A DNA stretch of 64,000 nt from JBMOUD01 sp049319665 (GCF_049319665.1 NZ_JBMOUD010000006.1:224039-288038); one strand, 5' to 3'; shown: positions 34,705-44,061, counted from the stretch's first letter. A program made the numbers and translations. The notes: generated by a model not told the origin, from the letters alone.

Positions 34705-35661
34705 TTATTGGTTCACTGCCAAAGTAGAGTCTACCAGTGAGTTGACGTCGACTTTATTCGGTAAAATTTTTAACTGATAAAACAGATCGGCTACCGGCTG
34801 TAATGCGTTGATGTCTTGTGGGTTGACAGCATGTGCGCCTTTTGAAGTGCGATCGGCAATACTCTTAGCCGTAGCCAGTGGCAACCGCGTGAGGTCGGCA
34901 TAAACTTTGGCATAGTCATCTGGATGATTAATCGCCCATTGTCGCGCTTGGCTGACTCGTTTAGCAAAATCCTCAATCGCCGCCCGTTTGTCGGGATCGG
35001 CCAAGGAACGCGTTGTCGCCGTTAAAAAACCCAGTGAAGGCGTCAACCCTTGCCCATCGCGCAGCAAACGCGCCCCATTTTGCTCAGCCACGCCGAGATA
35101 AGGATCAAATACTGCCCAGGCGGCAATTTTACCCGCACTAAATGCTGCGCTGGCATCGGTTGGCATGACAAATTTAATTGTCACATCATCCTGCTTAAGC
35201 CCAGCCTCTTTGAGCGCGGCATAGAGTAGATTTTGTGAGATGCTGCCTCGTGCCGAAGAAACCACCACCGTTTGACCTTTAAGATCGCGCACGCTGTGTA
35301 GCGGAGAATCTTTTGGCACAATAATGCCGTTAGACTGACCGAAACCAACATTGGTTTGGATCAATTTAAAATCCACGCCACCGGATGCCGCCATGAGTAT
35401 GGGCAAGTCACCGGCATAAGAGGTGTCGACTGCATCAGCTCGTTGTGCCTCAAACAGCGGTGCTGCTCCTTGAAAATTGGCCCATTGATATTGGTAAGGC
35501 GCATCTTTTAATACGCCAGCCGCTTCGACTAAACTTCTCAACCCGCGAGATTGATCGCCCAATACCAGTTTTACATCTTTTAGCGCGGCATGAGCAGCTG
35601 GCGCCATCAGCAATGTGGCGCTCACCCCAATCACCTTTAATAGCAAAGAAAGTCTGGCCAT
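34705..35661 (-). CDS. SsuA/TauA-type ABC substrate-binding protein
   Basis: A 318-residue exported protein. Signal peptide 1-25 (ending APAAHAAL), then a two-lobed binding fold of the SsuA/TauA family: YQWANFQGAAPLFEAQRADAVDTSYAGDLPILMA (about 56-91), QSNGIIVPKDSPLHSVRDLKGQTVVVSSARGS, and AWAVFDPYLGVAEQNGARLL. Such proteins bind aliphatic sulfonates, taurine, nitrate-like or related anions in the periplasm. Ribosome site AAGGGGA is good. No permease or ATPase is adjacent on its strand, but the SsuB/SsuC-like genes at 39.5-42.3 kb could serve it. Divergent from the aldolase-like gene. Confidence 0.9.
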   Translation of the reverse strand: MARLSLLLKVIGVSATLLMAPAAHAALKDVKLVLGDQSRGLRSLVEAAGVLKDAPYQYQWANFQGAAPLFEAQRADAVDTSYAGDLPILMAASGGVDFKLIQTNVGFGQSNGIIVPKDSPLHSVRDLKGQTVVVSSARGSISQNLLYAALKEAGLKQDDVTIKFVMPTDASAAFSAGKIAAWAVFDPYLGVAEQNGARLLRDGQGLTPSLGFLTATTRSLADPDKRAAIEDFAKRVSQARQWAINHPDDYAKVYADLTRLPLATAKSIADRTSKGAHAVNPQDINALQPVADLFYQLKILPNKVDVNSLVDSTLAVNQ

Positions 35662-36044
35662 GAATATCCCCTTGTTTTAATGAATGCTCACGCTAACAAA
35701 GAGCCATTTATTACTTAAATACATTTTACTCATAAACTAATATGCATAATTAGCATGAAGTACGGATTGAGGAAAAGCACAGCGCGGCATAATGCAAAAA
35801 ATATCATTACCTATTGATTTTATTTATTATTATTTTAAATATTTTGTCTTTTCTCTTCAGCTATGATTAACCGACAATGATAGGCAATATCGATAATTAA
35901 CTGATTATTAAAGAAAATAATTCAATAAACTTTATGCATATTAATTTATGCTAAAAATGCATTTTAATTATAATAAATTAACGTATAGGGTATAAAAAAT
36001 CGATTATCCGAACAGAAAAATAGACATCATCACGTGGAGTCAAT
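35662..36044. promoter_or_regulatory. AT-rich divergent promoter region with GCAT palindromes
   Basis: About 380 bases between divergent genes. Contains clustered ATGCAT/GCATA elements, for example ATGCATAATTAGCAT near 35743-35757 and TATGCATATTAATTTATGC near 35935-35953, which read as loose inverted repeats. This is a natural place for AraC or LysR binding. No gene is seen. Confidence 0.4.
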
Positions 36045-36842
36045 ATGGCACTGGTATCCCTCTCGTCCTCGCATGCAAACGACATCAAAAACAGTGTGAG
36101 CCATGAAGAATGGCAAGAACGTAGTAAACTTGCGGCCGCTTATCAACTTGCCGCGTTATATCGTTGGACCGACCATATTTACACCCATTTTTCGGTACGC
36201 GTGCCGGGGCCGGAAGAACACTTTTTAATTAATGCGTATGGCCTGCTGTTTAGCGAAATTACCGCTTCGAATCTGGTTAAGATCGATTTGGACGGCAATA
36301 TTATTTCCGACCCAACCGGGCTTGGCATCAACCGTGCCGGGTTTGTGATTCATAGCGCGATTCACCGTGCGCGCCCAGATCTTAAAGCCGTATTACATAC
36401 TCATACCAAAGATGGTGCGGCGGTTTCGGCGCAAAAGGATGGCTTACTGCCTTTATCCCAACATGCATTAGGTTATTACTCGCGTATCACTTACCACGAA
36501 TATGAAGGTATTGCGCTGGATCTTGATGAGCAACAACGGGTGGTACAAGATCTTAGCACCAGCAACGTAATGATTTTACGCAACCATGGATTACTGGCAG
36601 GCGGCGTCAGCATTGAGCATGCATTCCGCGAGCTACAAGGCTTAGAGCGCGCCTGTAATATCCAGATCGCAGCATTATCAGGCGGTCGTGATAATTTGCA
36701 TTACGCCCCACAAAGCGCGATTGATAAAGTCAAAGCCCAGTCACAACGCTTCCAGCATGGCACCGATGACATCACGCAAAAGCACTGGAATGCCGCCGTC
36801 CGCCAGCTTGAAGCCGCCAATTTGCTCAGCTATAAAAACTAA
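36045..36842 (+). CDS. Class II aldolase/adducin-domain protein
   Basis: A 265-residue protein with the class II aldolase/adducin fold. Zinc-binding histidines are expected in VLHTHTKDGAAVSAQ (about residues 116-118) and RNHGLLAGG (about 180), and the phosphate/substrate loop in FSEITASNLVKID. Family members include fuculose-phosphate aldolase, ribulose-phosphate epimerase and, in sulfonate or phenol catabolism, decarboxylase/aldolase-like steps. It starts the plus-strand part of the scavenging island and ends 22 bases from the convergent AraC gene. Substrate not evident. Confidence 0.86.
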   Translation: MALVSLSSSHANDIKNSVSHEEWQERSKLAAAYQLAALYRWTDHIYTHFSVRVPGPEEHFLINAYGLLFSEITASNLVKIDLDGNIISDPTGLGINRAGFVIHSAIHRARPDLKAVLHTHTKDGAAVSAQKDGLLPLSQHALGYYSRITYHEYEGIALDLDEQQRVVQDLSTSNVMILRNHGLLAGGVSIEHAFRELQGLERACNIQIAALSGGRDNLHYAPQSAIDKVKAQSQRFQHGTDDITQKHWNAAVRQLEAANLLSYKN

Positions 36843-36864
36843 TACCGCATCAAGCTGGCGATCT

Positions 36865-37770
36865 TTAATCCTCTGAGCGTAAATATTGCTGCCGATAACG
36901 CCCCGGCGTTAACCCAGTCACACGTTGGAAAGCGCGATTAAACGCCGCCTGCGACTGGTAGCCGACAAGTTCGGCGGCCTGTTGCAGGCTTTTGCCGTTT
37001 TCGATTTGCTGGCGAGCCAGAGAGATGCGCAGTTGGCAGACCATTTCTGCCGGAGGAATCGCTGAAACAGTATTAAAACGCTGAATAAACCAGGAACGAG
37101 ACATGCCAACGGCGGCAGCCATATTGACTACGCTCCAGTCTTTAGTCGGGAATAAAATAATTTCCGCAAAAAGATTCAAGAACTCAGGGGCCATTTTTAT
37201 ATTATTCAATGGCGTATCCAGTGTCGTTTGTTGTAAATATTGTCTTATTCCAATAAATAATAAAATTTCCGCTAAGGATGAAATAACACGCTCACTTGAT
37301 AACACGCCGCGTTGCGCTTCTTGATGAATGACATCGGTTATTTTTTTTATACTGCCAGAATGATCATCCTGATTTTTTAAAATAATGACTTCCGGTAAGA
37401 ACGATAAAATCATCTGACTAATGACCGAATGGAAAGTCAAAAATCCACAGGTTAGCGCCGTGCCCGTGGGATCATTATGTGGCAGAACATGCATTTTCGT
37501 CACCGGAGCACGCTGGGCAGCCGAGCGCTCACGATGAGCGGAAAGGATAAATGGACAATCCCGTAAAATAAAGACTACATCGCCGGTATGCAACAATGCA
37601 GGTGGCGATTCGCTCCCAAGGTGCAACCAGCAATCACCTTCCATAACAATGTGATAGCTAGACTTCCCTTGTCCTGCCGTGCTTCCTTGCCATGAGCCGC
37701 AGTATTTGCCGATATGAAAAACGGTGCTCTTCACCTGCAAATTCTCTAATAACCATTCGTTATTTTTCAT
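36865..37770 (-). CDS. AraC-family regulator with Cupin_6 sensor domain
   Basis: A 301-residue protein. The N-terminal half is the AraC Cupin_6 domain (HIVMEGDCWLHLGSES, LLHTGDVVFILRDCPF), with FLPEVIILK before the linker. The C-terminus has two AraC helix-turn-helix motifs (WSVVNMAAAVGMSRSWFIQRFN, SLQQAAELVGYQSQAAFNRAFQRVTGLTPG). The orientation, divergent from the carboxymuconolactone-decarboxylase-family gene by 109 bases, makes it the likely activator of the operon at 37880-42267. Confidence 0.92.
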   Translation of the reverse strand: MKNNEWLLENLQVKSTVFHIGKYCGSWQGSTAGQGKSSYHIVMEGDCWLHLGSESPPALLHTGDVVFILRDCPFILSAHRERSAAQRAPVTKMHVLPHNDPTGTALTCGFLTFHSVISQMILSFLPEVIILKNQDDHSGSIKKITDVIHQEAQRGVLSSERVISSLAEILLFIGIRQYLQQTTLDTPLNNIKMAPEFLNLFAEIILFPTKDWSVVNMAAAVGMSRSWFIQRFNTVSAIPPAEMVCQLRISLARQQIENGKSLQQAAELVGYQSQAAFNRAFQRVTGLTPGRYRQQYLRSED

Positions 37771-37879
37771 AAGAAAACGACATATTAAGTGGACAAATGA
37801 ACAATAAATTCACTTTTAGCAGCATTGAATAGCCACCACAACAAAAACATACTGAGACTCTATTCAACAGGAGGAAAAT

Positions 37880-38431
37880 ATGTCCCGAGTTACCCTACAA
37901 ACTATTGATAGCGCGCCTGACTCTTCACGCCCTTATTTGGAAAATGCTCGCCGTATTTCTGGGTTCATTCCTAATTTATTGGCTGCATTAGCCACATCGC
38001 CAGCCGCAATTAAAACTTATGTCACCGTATCCGAGATTAATAACAACAGCAGCCTATCGGCAGCAGAAAGAGAAGTTGTGCAGTTAATTGCTGCGACCAC
38101 CCACGGTTGCAGTTTTTGCGTGGCAGGGCACAGCGCGACCGTTGAAAAGAAGCACATTTTACCTGCTAACGAATTAGAAAACTTGCGCACCCATCAGCCA
38201 TTAGCCGATGAAAAGCTCAATACCCTCGCCTACTTTACTCAACAGGTTATCGCCACGCGTGGTGCCGTTAGCGACGAGGTTTATCAGCAATTTCTTGCTG
38301 CAGGTTTTAATGAACAACAAGCCCTGGACGCGATTCTTGGTGTTAGCCTCGCCACGCTGTGCAATTTTGCCAATAGCTTTGCTAAGACACCATTAAACAA
38401 CGAACTTCAGCCTTGGGCCTGGAGCGAATAA
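37880..38431 (+). CDS. Carboxymuconolactone decarboxylase-family (AhpD-like) protein
   Basis: A 183-residue protein with the AhpD-like redox core: C77-x2-C80 with His84 (HGCSFCVAGHSA) and acidic Glu at 63 in AAEREVVQL. The layout matches peroxidase-related CMD proteins that reduce peroxides or other compounds through the Cys pair. Ribosome site AGGAGG is strong. First gene of the AraC-controlled unit, followed by the acyl-CoA-dehydrogenase-like flavoprotein; the redox pair could detoxify peroxide made by that oxidase/monooxygenase. Confidence 0.88.
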   Translation: MSRVTLQTIDSAPDSSRPYLENARRISGFIPNLLAALATSPAAIKTYVTVSEINNNSSLSAAEREVVQLIAATTHGCSFCVAGHSATVEKKHILPANELENLRTHQPLADEKLNTLAYFTQQVIATRGAVSDEVYQQFLAAGFNEQQALDAILGVSLATLCNFANSFAKTPLNNELQPWAWSE

Positions 38432-38490
38432 GTCTCTTTGCGCAGAGAACTTACAGACAACATTTCCGCATAAAAAGATGAGACTTGTGC

Positions 38491-39546
38491 ATGTTAAATA
38501 ACACTCTGAGCCACTGGTTAGACACCCATGCGCTTGAACTCGATCGTTCAAACGCCCTGAGTCACCCGCTATTGATAAAAATGGCGGATGCCGGTCTGTT
38601 TGGGATTGGTATTCCGGTGGATCAGGGTGGAAACGGCGGCAATATTACGGATGTCATCACCGCCGTCAGTCAAGTCGCCCGCCATTCGCTGACCGCCGCT
38701 TTTATGTTTTGGGGCCACCGGACCTTTATTGAAATGCTGTTACAAGCCCCGGTTCGCGGTTTGCTTGAGCAACACCTGCCCGACCTGTTGAGTGGCAAGC
38801 TAGCCGGTGCAACGGGCCTGTCTAACGCAATGAAGTTCCTCTCTGGTCTGGATGAGCTACAAATTATCGGCGAAGCGTCAGACGGCGCATGGCATATTTC
38901 AGGGCATCTTTATTGGGTGACTAATCTGCAATCATGCGGATTTAAAATCGTCACCGTGATACAGCCGCAAGATGGCCGCGAGCCTTTTATTGCCATTATT
39001 GACTCGCAAGCGCAAGGCGTTCGCCGTTCTGAAGATTTATCACTGATGGGTATGCAAGGCAGCGCCACCGCGGCGCTTACATTTGACCGGGTACCGCTTG
39101 CCAGCTCGTCTTTATTACACGCTTCGGCCGCCACATTTTTACCTCGCGTACGCCCGCATTTTTTGGGTATTCAGTGCGGTATGGCGCTGGGCCTGGCGGA
39201 ACAATGCTTAGAAAATTGCCGTGAGCATCTTGCGATTGGGCATGTATTGCATGCCGACTGGTCAGCACTACAACAGACGTTTATCGGCATACGCACCGCT
39301 CTACTGAGCGGCGTGGCACAGCAGCAGTTTATTGCGCAACCCGCAGAAATGTTCCGCCAACGCATCGCCTTGATCGACCTTGCTAAAGAGGCCGTGCAAT
39401 TAGAATTAATCGCGCGCGGCGGCAAAGCGTATTTATCACCGCAGGGGGATCATGTCGCACGCCGTTTGAGAGAAAGCGCATTTCTGCCCTTGATCACCCC
39501 CAGCGTTATTCAATTACGCCAACAGTTAGCGGGATTAGGCCAATGA
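38491..39546 (+). CDS. Acyl-CoA-dehydrogenase-like flavoprotein (SfnB/DszC-type)
   Basis: 351 residues from the ATG at 38491; a TTG two codons ahead is also in frame. The acyl-CoA-dehydrogenase layout is present: N-terminal helices (LLIKMADAGLFGIGIPVDQGGNGG), the beta domain LSNAMKFLS and WVTNLQSCG, then SLMGMQGSATAALTFDRVPL, and a C-terminal helical bundle. Members linked to sulfonate or sulfone uptake act as FMN-dependent monooxygenases or desulfurising oxygenases (SfnB, DszC) rather than true beta-oxidation enzymes; the ABC-transporter context supports that reading. Its stop overlaps the start of the ATPase gene (ATGA). Confidence 0.85.
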   Translation: MLNNTLSHWLDTHALELDRSNALSHPLLIKMADAGLFGIGIPVDQGGNGGNITDVITAVSQVARHSLTAAFMFWGHRTFIEMLLQAPVRGLLEQHLPDLLSGKLAGATGLSNAMKFLSGLDELQIIGEASDGAWHISGHLYWVTNLQSCGFKIVTVIQPQDGREPFIAIIDSQAQGVRRSEDLSLMGMQGSATAALTFDRVPLASSSLLHASAATFLPRVRPHFLGIQCGMALGLAEQCLENCREHLAIGHVLHADWSALQQTFIGIRTALLSGVAQQQFIAQPAEMFRQRIALIDLAKEAVQLELIARGGKAYLSPQGDHVARRLRESAFLPLITPSVIQLRQQLAGLGQ

Positions 39547-40322
39547 GTTGCTTACTGGAAGCGTTATCGATTGATGTAGGATATCGCCAGCAGGGTGTGA
39601 CGACCACGCTACTACAAAATTTTAGTTTTAGCCTTCAACACAAAGAAATTGTTGCGGTAGTCGGTGCCAGTGGCGTGGGGAAATCAAGCCTATTGCGCAT
39701 TCTGGCCGGATTGGAAAAACCGCTTGCCGGCGAGGTTCGCTATCAGGGGGCGGTACTCAATACTCCGCATCCCCATCTGTCTGTCGCATTCCAAGACCCG
39801 ACTTTATTGCCCTGGCGTACGCTGGCACAAAACGTGGCTTTTGGACTCAATTTTCGTCATCAACCCTCGCTCAATGCTCATGAACGTCAGACTCGCGTTG
39901 CACAGGCTATTGATGCCGTGGGGCTACGCGGGCACGAAAACAAACTGCCGGCGCAGTTATCTGGCGGCATGGCACAGCGCGTCGCACTTGCACGATGTCT
40001 GGCTCGCCAACCGCGAGTGGTGTTGCTCGATGAGCCTTTTAGCGCGCTCGATGAAATTACCCGCCATGAGATGCAACAGTTGCTGGTTTCAGTACTGCGC
40101 CAACACCAAATGTCGGGGTTACTGATTACTCATGATATTGACGAAGCATTGCTAATTGCCGACCGAGTCGTTCTGCTAGGCAATCGTCCAGGCCGTTTGG
40201 TCGGCGAGTGGCAGCTGAGTTTTTCTCAGCCAAGACATGAAGCGTTAGATGAGTTTGCTCATTACCGTCTCGATATTCTAAAAAAATTGCGCAACTCACG
40301 CGCTGCTATTAACCAGGAGTAA
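39543..40322 (+). CDS. SsuB/TauB-like ABC transporter ATPase
   Basis: A 259-residue ABC ATPase with Walker A (GASGVGKSS, about 41-49), Q-loop FQDPTLLPW (as in SsuB/TauB/NrtD), signature LSGGMAQRVALARCLA (about 139-154), Walker B VVLLDEPFSALD and the switch histidine LLITHDIDEAL. It powers import by the permease at 41515 with the adjacent binding protein. Translationally coupled to the upstream flavoprotein gene. Substrate class: sulfonate, taurine, nitrate-like or aromatic-sulfur anions. Confidence 0.93.
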   Translation: MSCLLEALSIDVGYRQQGVTTTLLQNFSFSLQHKEIVAVVGASGVGKSSLLRILAGLEKPLAGEVRYQGAVLNTPHPHLSVAFQDPTLLPWRTLAQNVAFGLNFRHQPSLNAHERQTRVAQAIDAVGLRGHENKLPAQLSGGMAQRVALARCLARQPRVVLLDEPFSALDEITRHEMQQLLVSVLRQHQMSGLLITHDIDEALLIADRVVLLGNRPGRLVGEWQLSFSQPRHEALDEFAHYRLDILKKLRNSRAAINQE

Positions 40323-40326
40323 GCAG

Positions 40327-41518
40327 ATGTGCCAAATGTGTAATGCTATGTCGCGTCGGGATTTTTTAAAACTCAGCGCACTGCTCAGCGCTGGCGCGGC
40401 GCTGCCACTTATTATGCAGCAAAAAGCTCGTGCGGCCGCAGAGCCTAATGCACCGGTGCGTATCGGCTATTTACCGATTACCGATTCAGCACCGCTGTTG
40501 GTTGCCCACGCCCGAGGCTTATTCCAGCAAGCTGGCGTAGAGGTTGAACGCCCGGTGATGTTTCGCAGTTGGTCACAAATCATCGAAGCCTTTATCTCCG
40601 GTCAGGTCAATGTGATCCATATGCTATCTCCGGTCACCGTATGGGCGCGCTTCCAGTCAAAAAATCCCGGCCAAAGTCGTTGCCTGGAATCACACCAATG
40701 GTTCTGCGCTCACGGTGGCACCGCAGATTAAGCAGTTAAGTGATTTAGCCGGCAAAACGGTCGCCGTACCGTTCTGGTACTCCATCCATAACGTCGTCGT
40801 ACAAGAGATGCTGCGCCAGGCGGGGTTGCAAGCGGTAACCGGTACACCGACCCAAAATCAGGTCAAATTACTGGTGCTTTCCCCCGCAGATATGGTTCCG
40901 GCACTGGCAAGCGGACAGATTCAGGGCTTTATTGTGGCAGAACCTTTTAATGCCCTTGCCGAAGCGCGCAATGTTGGCCATATTTTGCGTTTTACCGGTG
41001 ATGTCTGGCAGAACCACGCCTGCTGCGTTGTGTTGATGCACGAAAGTGATTTAACCCAGCGCGCTGCCTGGAGCCAAGGCGTAGTCAATGCCATCGTTAA
41101 CGCCCAGCAGTGGATCCGCCAAAATCGGCAAGAAACAGCAAGCATTCTTTCCCGCAGCGACAGTCATCAATACACCCCGCACGATCGTGACGTATTGGCG
41201 CAAGTATTAGCTCCGACGGCTGAAAAATACAGTTTATGGCAAGCAGATGGCGCGATGTCACATCCGTCATGGCACCAGCAACGTATCGATTTTCAGCCCT
41301 ATCCTTACCCAAGCTATTTCGCCACGCTGGTCGAACAGTTAAAAACTACGGTGATGGAAGGCGATGCCAGCTTCCTAAAAAACCTGGATCCGCAGCAGGC
41401 TAGCGCCGAGTTGGTTGACGATCAGTTTGTACGTCACAGTATTGCTCAAGTTGGCGGAATGGCAGCCTTTGGCCTGCCGGAAAACAGCTTTACACGTCAG
41501 GAAATTATCGCGCCATGA
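40327..41518 (+). pseudogene. Tat-exported SsuA-like binding protein, split by a +1 frameshift in an A6 run
   Basis: Two frames, 40327-40731 and 40715-41518, encode the two halves of one substrate-binding protein. The first half starts MCQMCNAMSRRDFLK (twin-arginine signal, with an unusual C-x2-C ahead of it) and runs through SPVTVWARFQSK; the second carries LSDLAGKTVAVPFWYSIHN to the C-terminus. Frame changes at a run of six A (40659-40664): with five A the sequence reads QSKIPAKVVAW and joins the second half without loss. The gene is therefore inactivated, or contains a sequencing error, or slips on A6. Ribosome site AGGAG is intact, and the permease gene overlaps the stop by 4 bases. Confidence 0.85.
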
Positions 41519-42267
41519 AAGCCCTTTTTTTGCGTTTTTGCTGGGGTATTCCGGGGCTGATACTGTTACTGCTGATGTGGTGGCTGGCGACCCATTCGCT
41601 GACCGGAATAGCCGCGATGTTCACGCCAGATGCGGCTTTTCGCAGCTTGTGGCAGATGCTTTGGCAGGGAAATCTGCTCGGCAATATAGCCGTTAGCTTG
41701 CAACGCGTTGCGATAGGTCTGTTATTAGCACTGACAATCGGTATTCCCGTCGGGCTGCTGTTAGGATGTTTTAGTGCGCTCGAACGCTTGGCAATGCCGG
41801 TACTGCAACTATTGCGGATGGTTTCTCCACTTTCCTGGATGCCGTTAGCCGTGATGATTTTTGGTGTTGGTGATTATCCGGTTTGGTTCCTGCTGACCTT
41901 TGCCGCCGTGTGGCCGATCATTCTCAACACGGCCAGCGGCGTAAAGCATCTTCAGCCCGGTTGGCTGATGCTGGCTCGTTCTCTGAGCGCCACGCCGTTG
42001 GAAACGTTATGGCACATTATTCTGCCGGGCATTGTGAGCCACATGCTCACCGGCGTTCGGCTTTCGATTGGTATTTTATGGATTGTCCTTGTTCCTTGTG
42101 AAATGTTGGGGGTCACCTCGGGACTCGGCTACGCGATCCTCGACGCCCGTGACCGGCTTGATTACCCTGCTCTTATGGCGATTATCATCACCATCGGCAT
42201 CATTGGCTTTGCAATGGACTTTGCCGCCCGCTGGCTGATTGCTCGCTATCAACCCCGAGTATCATAA
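41515..42267 (+). CDS. SsuC/TauC-like ABC transporter permease
   Basis: A 250-residue inner-membrane permease with six segments. The EAA-like coupling loop is ARSLSATPLETLWHIILPGIVSHMLTGVR (about residues 150-180), and the binding-protein-dependent transport motif precedes it. Last gene of the CMD / flavoprotein / SsuB / binding protein / permease unit; coupled to the binding protein by an ATGA overlap. With the ATPase it imports the substrate of the island. Confidence 0.92.
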   Translation: MKALFLRFCWGIPGLILLLLMWWLATHSLTGIAAMFTPDAAFRSLWQMLWQGNLLGNIAVSLQRVAIGLLLALTIGIPVGLLLGCFSALERLAMPVLQLLRMVSPLSWMPLAVMIFGVGDYPVWFLLTFAAVWPIILNTASGVKHLQPGWLMLARSLSATPLETLWHIILPGIVSHMLTGVRLSIGILWIVLVPCEMLGVTSGLGYAILDARDRLDYPALMAIIITIGIIGFAMDFAARWLIARYQPRVS

Positions 42268-42282
42268 CCACAAGAATAAAGA

Positions 42283-42309
42283 GGCAACCCAGATTAAACC
42301 TGGGTTGCC
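42283..42309. terminator. Bidirectional terminator
   Basis: GGCAACCCAG (42283-42292) and CTGGGTTGCC (42300-42309) form a perfect 10-pair stem between the convergent permease and LysR genes, overlapping the LysR stop codon. Confidence 0.75.
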
Positions 42310-43211
42310 CACAGCGATTTACCCTGAAATTGATGGAATAGAAAATCAATCATCACCCGCATTTTTGCCGGATAGGCGTGGCGGGTGGAATAAACTAAAT
42401 GAATACCGCCTAACGTCGCAGGCTCAATATCTAGTTCAACCACGGTTAACTCACCACGCGCTAAGGCATCAGCGACAATAAATTCGGGTTGATAAATCAA
42501 CCCGAGCCCACTCACAGCCGCCGCGACCAGCGCCATGCCATTATTGACCTTAAACGTGCCTTTGATCGCGATCTTATGTTGATGTTTATGTCCAAAGCGC
42601 CAGACATCTGAACTATTGATATTGGAGATCGTTGACCCTAAGCAGTTATGCTGTTGTAAATCTTCGATCGTTCTTGGGCTGCCCACTCGCTCCAGGTAAG
42701 CGGGAGAACCACAAACCACCATTCGGCAGTCCGTTAATTTGCGGGAAACTAATCCGCTGTCACGAAGAAACCCCGTTCGAATGGTTAAATCCCAGCCTTC
42801 ATCAATTAAATCGACAACACGATCGTTAAGCCCTAACTCAACCGTCACATTAGGATGCTGCGCGTGGAACGCATTCATTAATGGTGAGATATAACGTGAA
42901 CCAAAGGAGAGCGGTGAATTTAAACGCAACAGACCAGAGGCTTCAACCCGCTGGGAAGCCAGCATATTTTCCACTTCTTCTAATTCTGGTAGTAAACGAT
43001 TAACAGTCAGTAAATATTGCTGCCCCGCCTCGGTCAGGCTTAGTTTTCGCGTACTGCGTTGAAACAGGCGCACACCAAGCCGAGCCTCGAGTGCATCAAG
43101 ATGCTTAGTTGCCATGGCGGCAGACAGTCCAAGCACTCTTGCTGCCGCAGAGATACTGCCGAAACGTGCAGCACGTGCGAATACATTCATTCCTGTGATT
43201 CTGTCTAGCAT
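42294..43211 (-). CDS. LysR-family regulator
   Basis: A 305-residue regulator. HTH in FGSISAAARVLGLSAAMATKHLDALEARLG (about 17-46), then KLSLTEAGQQYL and the co-inducer domain. The layout is that of the large CrgA/DsdC-like LysR group. Divergent from nfsB by 151 bases, so nfsB is the likely target (nitro-compound or redox response), as is common for LysR/nitroreductase pairs. Confidence 0.92.
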   Translation of the reverse strand: MLDRITGMNVFARAARFGSISAAARVLGLSAAMATKHLDALEARLGVRLFQRSTRKLSLTEAGQQYLLTVNRLLPELEEVENMLASQRVEASGLLRLNSPLSFGSRYISPLMNAFHAQHPNVTVELGLNDRVVDLIDEGWDLTIRTGFLRDSGLVSRKLTDCRMVVCGSPAYLERVGSPRTIEDLQQHNCLGSTISNINSSDVWRFGHKHQHKIAIKGTFKVNNGMALVAAAVSGLGLIYQPEFIVADALARGELTVVELDIEPATLGGIHLVYSTRHAYPAKMRVMIDFLFHQFQGKSLWATQV

Positions 43212-43362
43212 TCCACCCTCATTTCATCGCTTATTTCACACTATCAGTTGGAACTGAATTAAATACCCCGCGGATTATCAACTTTAGATTTGAAATATAC
43301 AATTAACAACAGTTTGGCTTTCTCAACTTTTTTATAGATAGAATCGACCAAGGATTTTTAGT

Positions 43363-44007
43363 ATGAATATTGATCAAATCGTTAAGGCGCGTCATACCAG
43401 CAAAGCTTATGATGGTTCCCGTAAACTGTCTGCTGAACAACAGCAGCAGGTTTTTGACCTGTTGAGATATAGCCCTTCTTCGGTTAACTCCCAGCCTTGG
43501 CATTTCTTCGCGATCACTTCTGATGAAGGCAAACAGAAAATCCTGCCGGCCATCATGGAAGCTAATGAATCCAAAGCGCTCAATGCATCGATGGTAATTG
43601 TCTTCACTACTCAGGCTGAAATTACTGATACCCACTTAAATGCCCTGCTGGCACAAGAGAAAAAAGACGGCCGTTTCCGTTCTGAAGATTCAGAAACAAA
43701 CCAAGATAAAGGACGCCGTTTCTTTATCGGCCTCAATAGTGACACCGCTGAACAACAGCGTGAATGGATGGCGCGTCAGGCTTATATCTCTTTAGGCTTT
43801 TTACTGCTCGGTGCTTCAAGCCTCGGTTTAGATGCCACGCCTATCGAAGGCTTCCATGCTGATAAAATGGATGAGTTGCTCGGTCTGAAAGAGAAAAACT
43901 TAACCAGCGTTGTTGTTGCCACCGTGGGTTATCGTAGTGAAGGTGATTTTAACGCCGTCCTGCCTAAATCTCGCCTGCCGCAAGAGCAAGTGATTACCCA
44001 GCTTTAA
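43363..44007 (+). CDS. nfsB: Oxygen-insensitive NAD(P)H nitroreductase NfsB
   Basis: A 214-residue FMN enzyme similar to E. coli NfsB in length and motifs: RHTSKAYDGSRKLS, LLRYSPSSVNSQPWHFF, KGRRFFIGLNS, SLGLDATPIEGFHADKMDE and the closing FNAVLPKSRLPQEQV. NfsB reduces nitroaromatics, nitrofurans and quinones by two-electron steps. Dimeric, cytoplasmic. Divergent LysR gene upstream is the likely regulator. Ends in a strong terminator shared with nitH. Confidence 0.93.
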   Translation: MNIDQIVKARHTSKAYDGSRKLSAEQQQQVFDLLRYSPSSVNSQPWHFFAITSDEGKQKILPAIMEANESKALNASMVIVFTTQAEITDTHLNALLAQEKKDGRFRSEDSETNQDKGRRFFIGLNSDTAEQQREWMARQAYISLGFLLLGASSLGLDATPIEGFHADKMDELLGLKEKNLTSVVVATVGYRSEGDFNAVLPKSRLPQEQVITQL

Positions 44008-44013
44008 ACATCA

Positions 44014-44050
44014 CACCAGCCGCTTTTCATTTAGCGGCTGGTGCTGTTTT
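44014..44050. terminator. Strong terminator between nfsB and the nit cluster
   Basis: CACCAGCCGCT (44014-44024) and AGCGGCTGGTG (44033-44043) form a perfect 11-pair GC-rich stem with an 8-base loop, followed by CTGTTTTG. It ends nfsB and, on the other strand, nitH. Confidence 0.85.
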
Positions 44051-44061
44051 GTTATCAGGCG

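Noticed and set aside
40715..41518. Second half of the binding protein as a separate gene
   Set aside because: Its ATG lies within the conserved core; removing one A upstream restores one full-length protein, so it is one broken gene.
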